Of a stretch of DNA of 5,220 bases, positions 1-5,220 are shown in pieces (positions within the stretch are counted from its first letter, which is position 1; every line of letters starts with the position of its first letter). Location of the stretch: contig CAMAYW010000207.1 of the NCBI GenBank assembly GCA_945862475.1, positions 1 to 5,220 of the forward strand. Direction: 5' to 3'. The translations under genes and the position numbers were made by a program. The notes under the pieces are model-generated. The model was not told where the DNA came from. It did no database searches and saw nothing but the letters and a program-made list of their open reading frames with translations. This DNA is from Bacteriovorax stolpii (GTDB taxonomy: Bacteria > Bdellovibrionota > Bacteriovoracia > Bacteriovoracales > Bacteriovoracaceae).

Positions 1-347
1 GTTCTCGTGTTTTCAGTTGAGACAGCGGAACCTGAAATGACAATTGTTTTAGGTTTAGGGCTTGAAGGTGCCTGTGGTGCAGAAGTTACAGTGATCGGAA
101 ATTTAAACCTCGGCTCCCCAACACAGGTGTCGCTGGCAAAAACATCTACCACCGTAGCATTCGCTTGTCTTAGTCGAAGAACAAACGTTTGATCAGAAAT
201 ATTTTTTCCTTCATAGCGTGGATTTTCTGCCCTCACGAGGACAATATCTGGATCGGAAGACATGTTGAAAAAAAGAGATACTAACAGAAAACTGAAAAGC
301 ATTGATGACCAAAAAGGCTTCGTTTTTAAAACGGCGATTTTTTTCAT
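1..347 (-). CDS. Exported or membrane-anchored protein of unknown function, N-terminal part only
   Basis: Reading the minus strand from the ATG at 347 gives 115 codons with no stop down to the window edge, so the 3' end lies outside. The protein starts MKKIAVLKTK and continues into a hydrophobic stretch at about residues 12-28 (FWSSMLFSFLLVSLFF), a typical charged n-region plus h-region. No cysteine follows the h-region, so it is not a lipoprotein, and no clean AxA site is visible, so it could be a cleaved signal peptide (perhaps near SS|DP) or an uncleaved anchor. The exported part is polar, with one cysteine (DTCVGEP) and a proline/serine/lysine stretch (QAPSSPKPK) that looks like a linker. 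The ribosome site is weak (only GGTAA close to the start). The opposite-strand ORFs here lack such features. I recognise no family. The signal sequence is the main evidence that it is real. Confidence 0.72.
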   Translation of the reverse strand, partial: MKKIAVLKTKPFWSSMLFSFLLVSLFFNMSSDPDIVLVRAENPRYEGKNISDQTFVLRLRQANATVVDVFASDTCVGEPRFKFPITVTSAPQAPSSPKPKTIVISGSAVSTENTR

Positions 348-359
348 AATTTACCAAAT

Positions 360-379
360 CGATAAAAACTATCTTATCG
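360..379. repeat. Short inverted repeat in the 5' leader of the left-edge gene
   Basis: CGATAA (360-365) and TTATCG (374-379) form a perfect 6-bp inverted repeat with an 8-base loop, 12 bases upstream of the minus-strand ATG at 347. It could be an RNA hairpin in the leader or an operator-like dyad. The sequence alone does not decide, and a 6-bp AT-rich dyad can arise by chance. Confidence 0.3.
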
Positions 380-517
380 TATGCTCGTTCCAGATCTTTA
401 TGGAGGAATGGATTAAGTTTTTCTTCAGGCTTAATGAATTCAATCTCTTATCTCTTTCTCAAGGTGGGCCAAATGCCTAGGTTTTTCGATACTTTGGGGT
501 CAACTTGCAAAAATTCT

Positions 518-546
518 GTGGGACCTAGGACAGAAGAGAATATAAT
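518..546 (+). promoter_or_regulatory. Candidate lspA promoter (perfect -10, poor -35)
   Basis: TATAAT at 541-546 matches the sigma-70 -10 box in all six positions and lies 34 bases before the GTG start of lspA. With a 17-base spacer the -35 position (518-523, GTGGGA) barely matches TTGACA, and no extended TGn element precedes the -10. It is the best candidate in the spacer but may need an activator, or may be fortuitous. Confidence 0.45.
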
Positions 547-580
547 GGAGCCTTAGATAAAGTTAGGAGCTATCATTTTC

Positions 581-1474
581 GTGAAATATCCCATCTGGTT
601 AAATGAAAGACTATTAGTCCATTCACCTCTGGCCCTAGCGTGGTCCATAGATTATTTCACAAAGAAATGGGCGATAAACCAAGATGGTCTTGCGAATTTT
701 GGCCCCATTAGCTTTGAGCTTTATTACAACTCAGGTGTTTTTCTGGGAGCTTTTTCAAGTCATTCTCCTTTTCTTCGCGTTGTTTCGATTTCTACGATTG
801 GCGCTTTATTATTTTGTCTATATCTCATTGTGCAATTTCTTTTTCCGATGAAATCATTACTCTTAAGAATTGGTCTCTCGATTCTTACCGGTGGCATATT
901 GGGTAACCTCACAGACAGGATACAACTTGGCACCGTCGTAGACTTTATTTCAATTAACCAGGGACCCATTTTTAATGTCGGAGATCTATTTCAGGTTTTG
1001 GGTTATTTCTTAATGTTCTACGCCATCTTTAGAGATCGCAATATTCTGTGGCATGAAAATAATTTTCGAAAGAATTACTGGATCAACCCACGCTTTCAAC
1101 TCAAATACTGTCTGATATTTTCATCTATTGGCGTTGGTGTTAGTTTTTTATTTTTAATCCTTGGCCATACTTTTTATCAGTTTTTAGGAAATAACGAAAT
1201 TTCCTCTGACTATCTAAAAGCCTTCCTCTTTAGCGTCGGTGTCTTAACTTTTACTATCTTTGTCATCCTCTTTGTTCTTGGAAAATATCTCACTCATCGT
1301 CTTATTGGCCCTCTCTTTGCTTTTGAGAAGTATATTGACCACTTACTTCAGGGTGAGAGACGTACATTTAAATTACGGTCGGGTGACGAATTTAAACAGC
1401 TAGAAAAGGTTGCTGATCTTATACAAAATAAAATCTCTTCCCTTGAGAAATTACCTCCGAAAGAGAAAAAATGA
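581..1474 (+). CDS. lspA: Signal peptidase II (prolipoprotein signal peptidase) fused to a two-TM HAMP module
   Basis: This inner-membrane aspartic protease removes the signal peptide of diacylglyceryl-modified prolipoproteins at the lipobox cysteine, after Lgt. Family motifs appear in order: DYFTK (residues 24-28, usual DQxTK), NSGVFLG (50-56, usual NxGxAFG), GNLTDR (108-113), VVDF with D121, and FNVGD with D135 (usual FNVAD). D121 and D135 correspond to the catalytic aspartate pair. The typical enzyme ends near residue 160. This one has 297 residues, with two more hydrophobic segments (about 173-197 and 214-237), a short loop of some 17 residues between them, then a HAMP-like segment (about 238-288) with the conserved proline P244 and the GDE motif at 268-270. 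No kinase or methyl-accepting output domain follows. The GTG start is supported by AGGAG at 565-569, 11 bases upstream. The variant motifs suggest a divergent LspA branch or paralogue. It precedes the DUF1272 gene by 32 bases on the same strand. Confidence 0.9.
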   Translation: MKYPIWLNERLLVHSPLALAWSIDYFTKKWAINQDGLANFGPISFELYYNSGVFLGAFSSHSPFLRVVSISTIGALLFCLYLIVQFLFPMKSLLLRIGLSILTGGILGNLTDRIQLGTVVDFISINQGPIFNVGDLFQVLGYFLMFYAIFRDRNILWHENNFRKNYWINPRFQLKYCLIFSSIGVGVSFLFLILGHTFYQFLGNNEISSDYLKAFLFSVGVLTFTIFVILFVLGKYLTHRLIGPLFAFEKYIDHLLQGERRTFKLRSGDEFKQLEKVADLIQNKISSLEKLPPKEKK

Positions 1475-1506
1475 GTTTCACGAATTAAATAGAGAGGACC
1501 ATCAAT

Positions 1507-1731
1507 ATGCTTAGAATGAAAAACTCTTGTGAAAAATGTAAGTCTCCATTGAAAAAAGATGGTGAAGCCTATGTTTGCTCATTTGAATGTACCTTCTGCT
1601 CTTCATGCCATTCTGATTTCAAGGGAGTCTGCCCTAATTGCGACGGAGAATTAGTCATGCGACCTAAAAGACTTATTAGTCCACCTGCTGCAGGATTAAG
1701 ATTGATAAAAAGAAAAATCTTTCGAAAATAA
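1507..1731 (+). CDS. DUF1272 family small cysteine-rich protein, probably zinc-binding
   Basis: This 74-residue protein has eight cysteines in four CxxC-like pairs: C8/C11, C24/C28, C31/C34 and C42/C45. The stretch from CSFECTFC through CPNCDGEL to RPKR is the signature of the DUF1272 family, whose function is unknown. The cysteine spacing suggests one or two zinc-ribbon or treble-clef knuckles, which is inference. A basic tail of about 18 residues after the conserved RP motif (LISPPAAGLRLIKRKIFRK) is longer than I expect for the family and could contact nucleic acid or membrane. GAGAGG at 1492-1497, 9 bases before the ATG at 1507, supports this start over the second ATG at 1516. It lies 32 bases after lspA with no terminator between, so it is likely co-transcribed. 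Confidence 0.88.
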   Translation: MLRMKNSCEKCKSPLKKDGEAYVCSFECTFCSSCHSDFKGVCPNCDGELVMRPKRLISPPAAGLRLIKRKIFRK

Positions 1732-1755
1732 CCGAGTAAAAAAATTTAAGATTTT

Positions 1756-1756
<1 letters not shown>
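1713..1756. terminator. Weak AT-rich inverted repeats between the DUF1272 gene and the convergent tRNA
   Basis: AAAAATCTT (1713-1721) and AAGATTTTT (1748-1756) are a perfect 9-bp inverted repeat around a 26-base loop, overlapping the end of the DUF1272 gene and the tRNA CCA end. For minus-strand tRNA transcripts, a second 6-bp AT stem (1740-1745 with 1751-1756) ends in a seven-T run (complement of 1738-1744), resembling a weak intrinsic terminator. The stems have almost no GC pairs, so termination strength is doubtful. Confidence 0.4.
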
Positions 1757-1832
<76 letters not shown>

Positions 1833-1864
1833 ATTGATAATGAAAAGCCTTGAAAATTAAGGTA

Positions 1865-1893
1865 GTTATACTCCCCCCAAATCTGCTTGTAAA
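1865..1893 (-). promoter_or_regulatory. Sigma-70-type promoter of the tRNA-fMet gene
   Basis: On the minus strand, TTTACA (complement of 1888-1893; 5 of 6 against TTGACA) is followed by exactly 17 bases and TATAAC (complement of 1865-1870; 5 of 6 against TATAAT). Transcription should start near 1858, leaving a leader of about 25 bases before the mature tRNA 5' end at 1832, to be removed by RNase P. The spacer holds a run of six G (complement of 1873-1878). The discriminator is not GC-rich. Confidence 0.8.
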
Positions 1894-1932
1894 GGCATAA
1901 AACCCGCATTCTTTTAGTCCAGCATAAATAGC

Positions 1933-1959
1933 TAAATTTCCTAGAAATAGACCCGATAA
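1933..1959 (+). promoter_or_regulatory. Candidate sigma-28 (FliA) flagellar-type promoter
   Basis: TAAATTTC at 1933-1940 matches 6 of 8 bases of the enterobacterial sigma-28 -35 element TAAAGTTT. CCCGATAA at 1952-1959 matches 7 of 8 of the -10 element GCCGATAA. The spacer is 11 bases, the canonical length. The predicted start is near 1966, about 26 bases before the ATG at 1992. No comparable sigma-70 promoter is visible before this gene. This is a motif match by eye only, and the consensus in this organism is not known. Confidence 0.5.
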
Positions 1960-1991
1960 AGGACCTACAACGCTCTTCCAAAGGATGAAAA

Positions 1992-2300
1992 ATGGAAAGT
2001 TTGGCCAAAAAAGATAAAGAACTCTTCTTAAAGATGGAGACTGAAGGCCTGTCGTCGACTCAAATCCGATTGATTAAAAACATCCACTCTCTCCTGGCAG
2101 CAGTTGTGACTTCTGAAGAGGAAGGCGAGTATTTTGAAGCGAGTGCTGAGCTCGTAAAAAAAGCAGCGGAACTGATTAAAAACTCCAATTTTCCACAAAC
2201 TCATAAAAATATTTCTTATGGTACTCAAGCAGTGGAGTATGCCGTTGATACAGTTCATGAATCTTTGAATGATAATAAGTTAAATAATTTTGATAATTAA
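1992..2300 (+). CDS. Small helical protein of unknown function
   Basis: The ATG at 1992 has AAGGA at 1981-1985, six bases upstream, a good ribosome site. The 102-residue product has no signal peptide, membrane segment or cysteine. It looks almost wholly alpha-helical, with heptad-like leucine/isoleucine/alanine spacing at about residues 24-65 (SQIRLIKNIHSLLAAVV-type helix, then an acidic stretch EEEGEYFEASAELVKKAAELI). The C-terminus (LNDNKLNNFDN) is polar and probably disordered. I recognise no family. The size and helical character would suit a flagellar chaperone or regulator, which would agree with the sigma-28-like promoter, but no FlgM, FlgN, FliS or FliT signature is evident. The gene stops exactly where the convergent membrane-protein gene stops, with no base between them. 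Confidence 0.8.
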   Translation: MESLAKKDKELFLKMETEGLSSTQIRLIKNIHSLLAAVVTSEEEGEYFEASAELVKKAAELIKNSNFPQTHKNISYGTQAVEYAVDTVHESLNDNKLNNFDN

Positions 2301-2308
2301 TTATTTAA
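2280..2308. repeat. AT-only inverted repeat across two abutting stop codons
   Basis: TTAAATAATT (2280-2289) and AATTATTTAA (2299-2308) form a perfect 10-bp inverted repeat with a 9-base loop. It spans the last codons of both convergent genes, whose stops meet at 2300/2301. The symmetric arrangement suits a bidirectional transcript end, but with no G:C pairs the hairpin would be weak and there is no separate U tract beyond it. Confidence 0.4.
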
Positions 2309-3404
2309 AAAGATTATAAACAAACGGTACGACTTCAATCGCAATAAGAATCACGATAATCATTTCCATCGTCTGATTTCGTGACTCATTCACCTCAGAG
2401 TGAAGAAGTTTTGAAACCTCTGCTAAATTCCCAAGTTTTTCATTGATACTTTTTTGCCAATCATCAAATCTAAAACGCTTCGAGGTTGCTCGAAATATTG
2501 TCGCGAGATAAAAGTCTCCCACGGTCTTAAAAGAATTTTCCACGTTTTCTACAATCTCTGAAATCTCTAAATAAATCTGACTCGCTTCTTCAGCAAGCTG
2601 CGAATACTTATTGGAGAAAAGACCCTTTTTTCGTCCTACAACTTCATTATAGAGAGTATTTAAACGCTGATCGAGTAAATCATCATAGTAGCGCATTTCA
2701 AAAAGCTGATTAAGTGCAAACTCAATGACAAGGGGTACGTCCATGGATCCACTTGGCTCAATCACCAAGGCCGAATTCCAGTCAACGACAACCAGATCAT
2801 CTTTTGAGTACTGGTACTGGTTTTCTAAAATACTTTTTTTCATCGAATCAGAAAGAACTTCTTTTGATTCCGCTAAAATAAGGGCCGGTATATCAAGTTT
2901 CTCTGGTAAAGATGTTAGTGAGACATCTAGTCCATCAAGCTCTTGAATAAAGTAAGTGACATAATCTTCATTGATCGCCCATTCCGTAATCACAGGAATT
3001 GCGGACTGAATATCTTTTTGAAATTCTTTTGCCTTCTCTCTCGCGAAAGTTTCAAGCTTATCGTCTTTTTCAATCCAGCTTGCGATTTGAATAAGTTCAG
3101 GCCAAAGGGTGTTTTCTTTAATGGGAATTTGAAAACAAAGTGAAACAGTTCCAAAGTGCCAAACTTTAGCAATAAGATCAGCTGAAACTTTTTGATCCAT
3201 AAGACTAATCTCAAAAGTCCCAAGCTGCACCGACACCGGAGAGCTTGAGATAATAAGAGACATATTATGCTTACGATCTAATTTAAAACGCTCTTTAAGA
3301 TTTTTATCCTTAAAGAGCAATTCGACTTTATCTAGGTCAACCTCAGAACCGATGTCAAAGACACGGTAAACTAAGATTTTCCCTTTTTTAATTTTGATTT
3401 CCAT
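2301..3404 (-). CDS. Tail-anchored membrane protein resembling DUF155 (RMD1/YagE-like)
   Basis: The protein has 367 residues. The C-terminal part has an LNTLYNEV helix near 248, long amphipathic helices at about 265-345, and a single membrane segment at about 347-364 (MIIVILIAIEVVPFVYNLF) followed by one lysine. This layout, especially the RxxxMEMIIVILIAIEVV ending, resembles DUF155 proteins such as yeast RMD1 and human RMND1. The N-terminal half (LVYRVFDIG at 11-19; VWHFGTVSLCF at 81-91) and the VVDWNSALVIEPSGS block (206-220) look like a soluble alpha/beta domain facing the cytoplasm. Function in bacteria is unknown. The ATG at 3404 overlaps the end of rluB by 17 bases in another frame, preceded by AAAAGG close to the start, so translation is probably coupled. 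Family assignment is by recollection of pattern and is moderate. Confidence 0.85.
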   Translation of the reverse strand: MEIKIKKGKILVYRVFDIGSEVDLDKVELLFKDKNLKERFKLDRKHNMSLIISSSPVSVQLGTFEISLMDQKVSADLIAKVWHFGTVSLCFQIPIKENTLWPELIQIASWIEKDDKLETFAREKAKEFQKDIQSAIPVITEWAINEDYVTYFIQELDGLDVSLTSLPEKLDIPALILAESKEVLSDSMKKSILENQYQYSKDDLVVVDWNSALVIEPSGSMDVPLVIEFALNQLFEMRYYDDLLDQRLNTLYNEVVGRKKGLFSNKYSQLAEEASQIYLEISEIVENVENSFKTVGDFYLATIFRATSKRFRFDDWQKSINEKLGNLAEVSKLLHSEVNESRNQTMEMIIVILIAIEVVPFVYNLFK

Positions 3405-4419
3405 AACCTTTTCTTGAATCTGAACGCTTCATTGTTTTAGCAAATCGAGATGCTTTCTCTTGAGCTTCGAGTTCAGCTTTCTTCGTTGCATCTTCTTCAG
3501 CTTGACGCATTTTTAGATCTTTAATGGAAGCAACTGTTTGATAATAATTTTCCTTACGGAAAGTCTGGAATCTCTTATCGTCGGCCGGACGAGCGGTTTT
3601 TCCAACAATCTTAGAAACCTTCGCCACGTTAAGAGTCTTCTTCGCTGAAACAAACTTACGAAGAACCACTTTCTCACCGTGCTCATTAAGACCAAGGGCC
3701 TTTAAAAGTTCTTTTCTCGTTGTGAACATATACTGACCAACTGGAAGAGACTGGATGTTTAGACCTTCAATGGCCACTCGGCGAAGTTTATCTACTGTTA
3801 AGTCAACAGCATCACAAATCTTTCTGATTTCTCTATTTTTTCCTTCATTCAATCTAAATTCTAACCACGTCTTATTTGGAAGCTGCTCAATCACACGAAC
3901 AGACTTTGGCTTCATGAGGCCATCTTCAGTCATGACCCCTCTTTTAATTTTAGCGAGAAGCCCTTCATTCACGTGACCAAAAACTTTAACTTCATACACT
4001 TTTTCAACTTCATATTTTGGGTGCATGATCATGTTCGCAAGATCACCGTCGTTCGTTAGAATTAAAAGACCTTCAGAAAGATAATCGAGTCTCCCTACCG
4101 GGAAAATTCTTTGGTTAACACCGTAAATGAGATCCATCACCGTTGGACGACCTTCAGGATCAGAGAGTGTTGTCATGTAAGCTCTAGGCTTATTTAAAAC
4201 GACATAAACCTTATCAACAGCAGACGGCTCTAAAGCGACACCATCAACCATTACGAGATCTGTAGCAGGATTAACTTTTGTCCCTAACTCAGTGACCACC
4301 TTACTATTCACTGACACGCGACCATCTAAGATATAGCCTTCAGCTTTTCTTCTTGATGTTACTCCACAATCTGCGATGAATTTTTGTAAACGGATAGAGA
4401 CGTCTTGATTCGACTTCAT
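3388..4419 (-). CDS. rluB: 23S rRNA pseudouridine synthase, RsuA/RluB family
   Basis: This enzyme converts a uridine in 23S rRNA (U2605 in E. coli RluB) to pseudouridine on the pre-50S particle. An S4 RNA-binding domain covers about residues 8-55 (IRLQKFIADCGVTSRRKAE, then GRVSVN). The catalytic motif GRLDYLSEGLLILTNDG lies at 109-125 with the nucleophile D112. The family usually has T where S115 is found. LNKPRAYMTT (75-84) and the GKNREIRK motif (193-200) complete the RsuA/RluB core, which ends near residue 245. A further 100 residues form a lysine/arginine- and glutamate-rich tail, common in length to long RluB proteins and probably disordered. The ATG at 4419 has AGGAG (complement of 4425-4429) five bases upstream. 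Placement after scpB is the classical scpA-scpB-rluB order, which favours RluB over RluE or RluF. Confidence 0.93.
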   Translation of the reverse strand: MKSNQDVSIRLQKFIADCGVTSRRKAEGYILDGRVSVNSKVVTELGTKVNPATDLVMVDGVALEPSAVDKVYVVLNKPRAYMTTLSDPEGRPTVMDLIYGVNQRIFPVGRLDYLSEGLLILTNDGDLANMIMHPKYEVEKVYEVKVFGHVNEGLLAKIKRGVMTEDGLMKPKSVRVIEQLPNKTWLEFRLNEGKNREIRKICDAVDLTVDKLRRVAIEGLNIQSLPVGQYMFTTRKELLKALGLNEHGEKVVLRKFVSAKKTLNVAKVSKIVGKTARPADDKRFQTFRKENYYQTVASIKDLKMRQAEEDATKKAELEAQEKASRFAKTMKRSDSRKGYGNQN

Positions 4420-4431
4420 TCGAGCTCCTAT

Positions 4432-4445
4432 CTGCCTCCCGGCAG
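4432..4445 (-). other. Small GC hairpin just upstream of the rluB ribosome site
   Basis: CTGCC and GGCAG form a perfect 5-bp stem with a GGGA loop on the minus strand (complement of 4432-4445). It ends two bases before the TAGGAG ribosome site of rluB. No U tract follows, so it is not a terminator. It could set an mRNA 5' end or affect ribosome access, but it may be chance. Confidence 0.3.
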
Positions 4446-4466
4446 TTAAATATGGTTTAAGAGAAA

Positions 4467-4500
4467 GAGGGCGATACCTATAAAGGCGTTATTCGCCCTC
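4467..4500 (-). terminator. Intrinsic terminator-like hairpin at the end of scpB
   Basis: On the minus strand, GAGGGCGA (complement of 4493-4500) pairs perfectly with TCGCCCTC (complement of 4467-4474) across an 18-base loop, followed directly by TTTCTCTT. The 8-bp GC-rich stem plus a broken U tract suggests partial termination. The stem starts inside the last scpB codons and includes the stop codon in its loop side, so translating ribosomes could prevent its folding. It would tune read-through into rluB. Confidence 0.6.
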
Positions 4501-5220
4501 AGTCTCTAATGTGGGTACAGATACTTCGTTTAAGAACGAGAGGTCAAGATCAAAGTCTTTCCCTTTCATAATGGCCTCATCGATAGAGAGGTCTAAGTTA
4601 TCGATATTTGGATCGACATTAAATTCCATTTCACCATCTACAAGTTTTTCACCCGTTAATTGCTCAAAAGCAAAATCCAGCGCCTTCTCAAGTTCAAGGG
4701 CCTCATTCGCAAGATCCCCATACTCGGCTTTGGCCTCAAGAGCATCAACTTCTGCGATTTCTTGAGCGCGGATCGCTTCAAATTCTTCATCAATTTCTGG
4801 AGCATTAAAGATCACATCATTGATAGAGACATCGATAACTTTTGGTTCCACAACATTCATAAGAGTTTCTGAACTAATGGCGGCCATATTTTGGCGAAGA
4901 GACTCTTCGCGGTTAACAAAGTCTTCTAAGATATCAAATGCTGATTTACGAACCACTGACTCTCCGTCAGTTTTCTTTTTATCTTCTGACTTAAGAAGCA
5001 TTGTAAAATTCGTTTCAGAGGCAATATTTTGAATGCTCTCTGAAAGTTGATCAAGCTCTTCAGTTTCATCAACACTGAACTTTTTAGAACTATCACTACG
5101 GAAAACGACTGATTTAATATCGGCAATTGTTCCGATAGTATTTTTAGTCGCCATCTCTTCAAGTTCATATTCAGGAGGGAGAGCTGAAATATCTGCGAGG
5201 TTAAAGACTTCAAGAAACTC
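4489..5220 (-). CDS. scpB: ScpB (SMC-ScpAB condensin subunit), C-terminal end with a long acidic extension; 5' end outside window
   Basis: The minus-strand frame is open from the right edge to the TAA at 4489-4491. The first visible residues, EFLEVFNLADISALPPEYELEE, match the end of the second winged-helix domain of ScpB (TTxxFLexFGLxxLxxLP). ScpB dimers bind the kleisin ScpA and help SMC organise and segregate the chromosome. Most ScpB proteins stop soon after this point. Here 221 more residues follow, about a quarter of them Asp or Glu, with roughly 20 Lys or Arg. A likely coiled coil runs from EEFEAIRAQEIAEV to ALELEKALDFAFEQL. Counting from the ATG at 5154, IDVSINDVI (107-115) recurs as LDLSIDEAI (187-195). 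That ATG lacks a spaced ribosome site and continues an open frame, so I treat it as internal. Gene order with rluB supports the assignment. Confidence 0.82.
   Translation of the reverse strand, partial: EFLEVFNLADISALPPEYELEEMATKNTIGTIADIKSVVFRSDSSKKFSVDETEELDQLSESIQNIASETNFTMLLKSEDKKKTDGESVVRKSAFDILEDFVNREESLRQNMAAISSETLMNVVEPKVIDVSINDVIFNAPEIDEEFEAIRAQEIAEVDALEAKAEYGDLANEALELEKALDFAFEQLTGEKLVDGEMEFNVDPNIDNLDLSIDEAIMKGKDFDLDLSFLNEVSVPTLETEGE

Larger units (their letters stand above)
348..580. other. Divergent intergenic spacer
   Basis: These 233 bases separate the minus-strand exported protein from lspA and should carry both promoters. Visible elements are the dyad at 360-379, a perfect TATAAT at 541-546 and an AGGAG ribosome site at 565-569. 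There are also two CCTAGG palindromes, at 476-481 and 524-529, a hexamer often scarce in bacterial genomes. An open frame across 262-480 on the plus strand has no ribosome site and overlaps the exported protein's 5' end, so I do not call it a gene. No clear promoter for the minus-strand gene was found. Confidence 0.6.

Noticed and set aside
7..192. Plus-strand ORF of 61 codons
   Set aside because: It lies antisense to the minus-strand exported protein, which has a signal sequence and a longer open frame.
262..480. Plus-strand ORF of 72 codons
   Set aside because: It has no ribosome site, overlaps the exported protein's 5' end and the divergent promoter region, and its composition looks like translated AT-rich spacer.
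495..508. Sigma-54-like GG...TTGC arrangement before lspA
   Set aside because: The spacing between GG and GC is nine bases instead of the required ten, and the rest of the -24 element does not match.
2725..3143. Plus-strand ORFs inside the DUF155-like gene
   Set aside because: They are antisense shadows with no ribosome sites or family features.
5152..5154. ATG as the true start of a separate 221-residue protein
   Set aside because: No spaced ribosome site precedes it, and the same frame is open upstream with residues matching the ScpB C-terminal end, so it is most likely internal.
4926..5213. Minus-strand ORF of 95 codons in another frame
   Set aside because: It is a shadow of the ScpB frame and has no recognisable motif or ribosome site.

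Overview
The window is a compact bacterial chromosomal segment, moderately AT-rich, with small intergenic gaps and no mobile element, CRISPR array or phage gene. The gene families (a RsuA/RluB-type pseudouridine synthase next to the end of ScpB, a DUF1272 zinc-ribbon-like protein, a signal peptidase II fused to HAMP, and a tail-anchored protein resembling DUF155/RMD1) fit a Gram-negative bacterium. I would guess the Bdellovibrionota, perhaps Bacteriovorax-like. That placement rests on gene order and protein flavour, not on a search.

Layout, left to right. At 1-347 the minus strand carries the N-terminal 115 codons of an exported or membrane-anchored protein that runs off the left edge. A 233-base divergent spacer follows, holding a small hairpin and a perfect TATAAT. 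On the plus strand come lspA (581-1474) and a small eight-cysteine DUF1272 protein (1507-1731), probably co-transcribed. An initiator tRNA-fMet gene (minus strand, 1756-1832) converges on them and has its own near-consensus sigma-70 promoter. Divergent from the tRNA, a small helical protein of unknown function (1992-2300) sits behind a close match to a sigma-28 (FliA) promoter. The remainder is a minus-strand operon read from the right edge: the C-terminal end of ScpB with a long acidic tail (4489-5220, 5' end outside the window), rluB (3388-4419), and a tail-anchored membrane protein (2301-3404) overlapping rluB by 17 bases.

Functionally, scpB-rluB is a well-known conserved neighbourhood joining chromosome condensation (SMC-ScpAB) to rRNA modification. 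lspA matures lipoproteins in the inner membrane. The tRNA starts translation. The most unusual points are the LspA-HAMP fusion, the roughly 220-residue acidic extension of ScpB with an internally repeated short motif, and a possible flagellar-sigma-controlled orphan gene.
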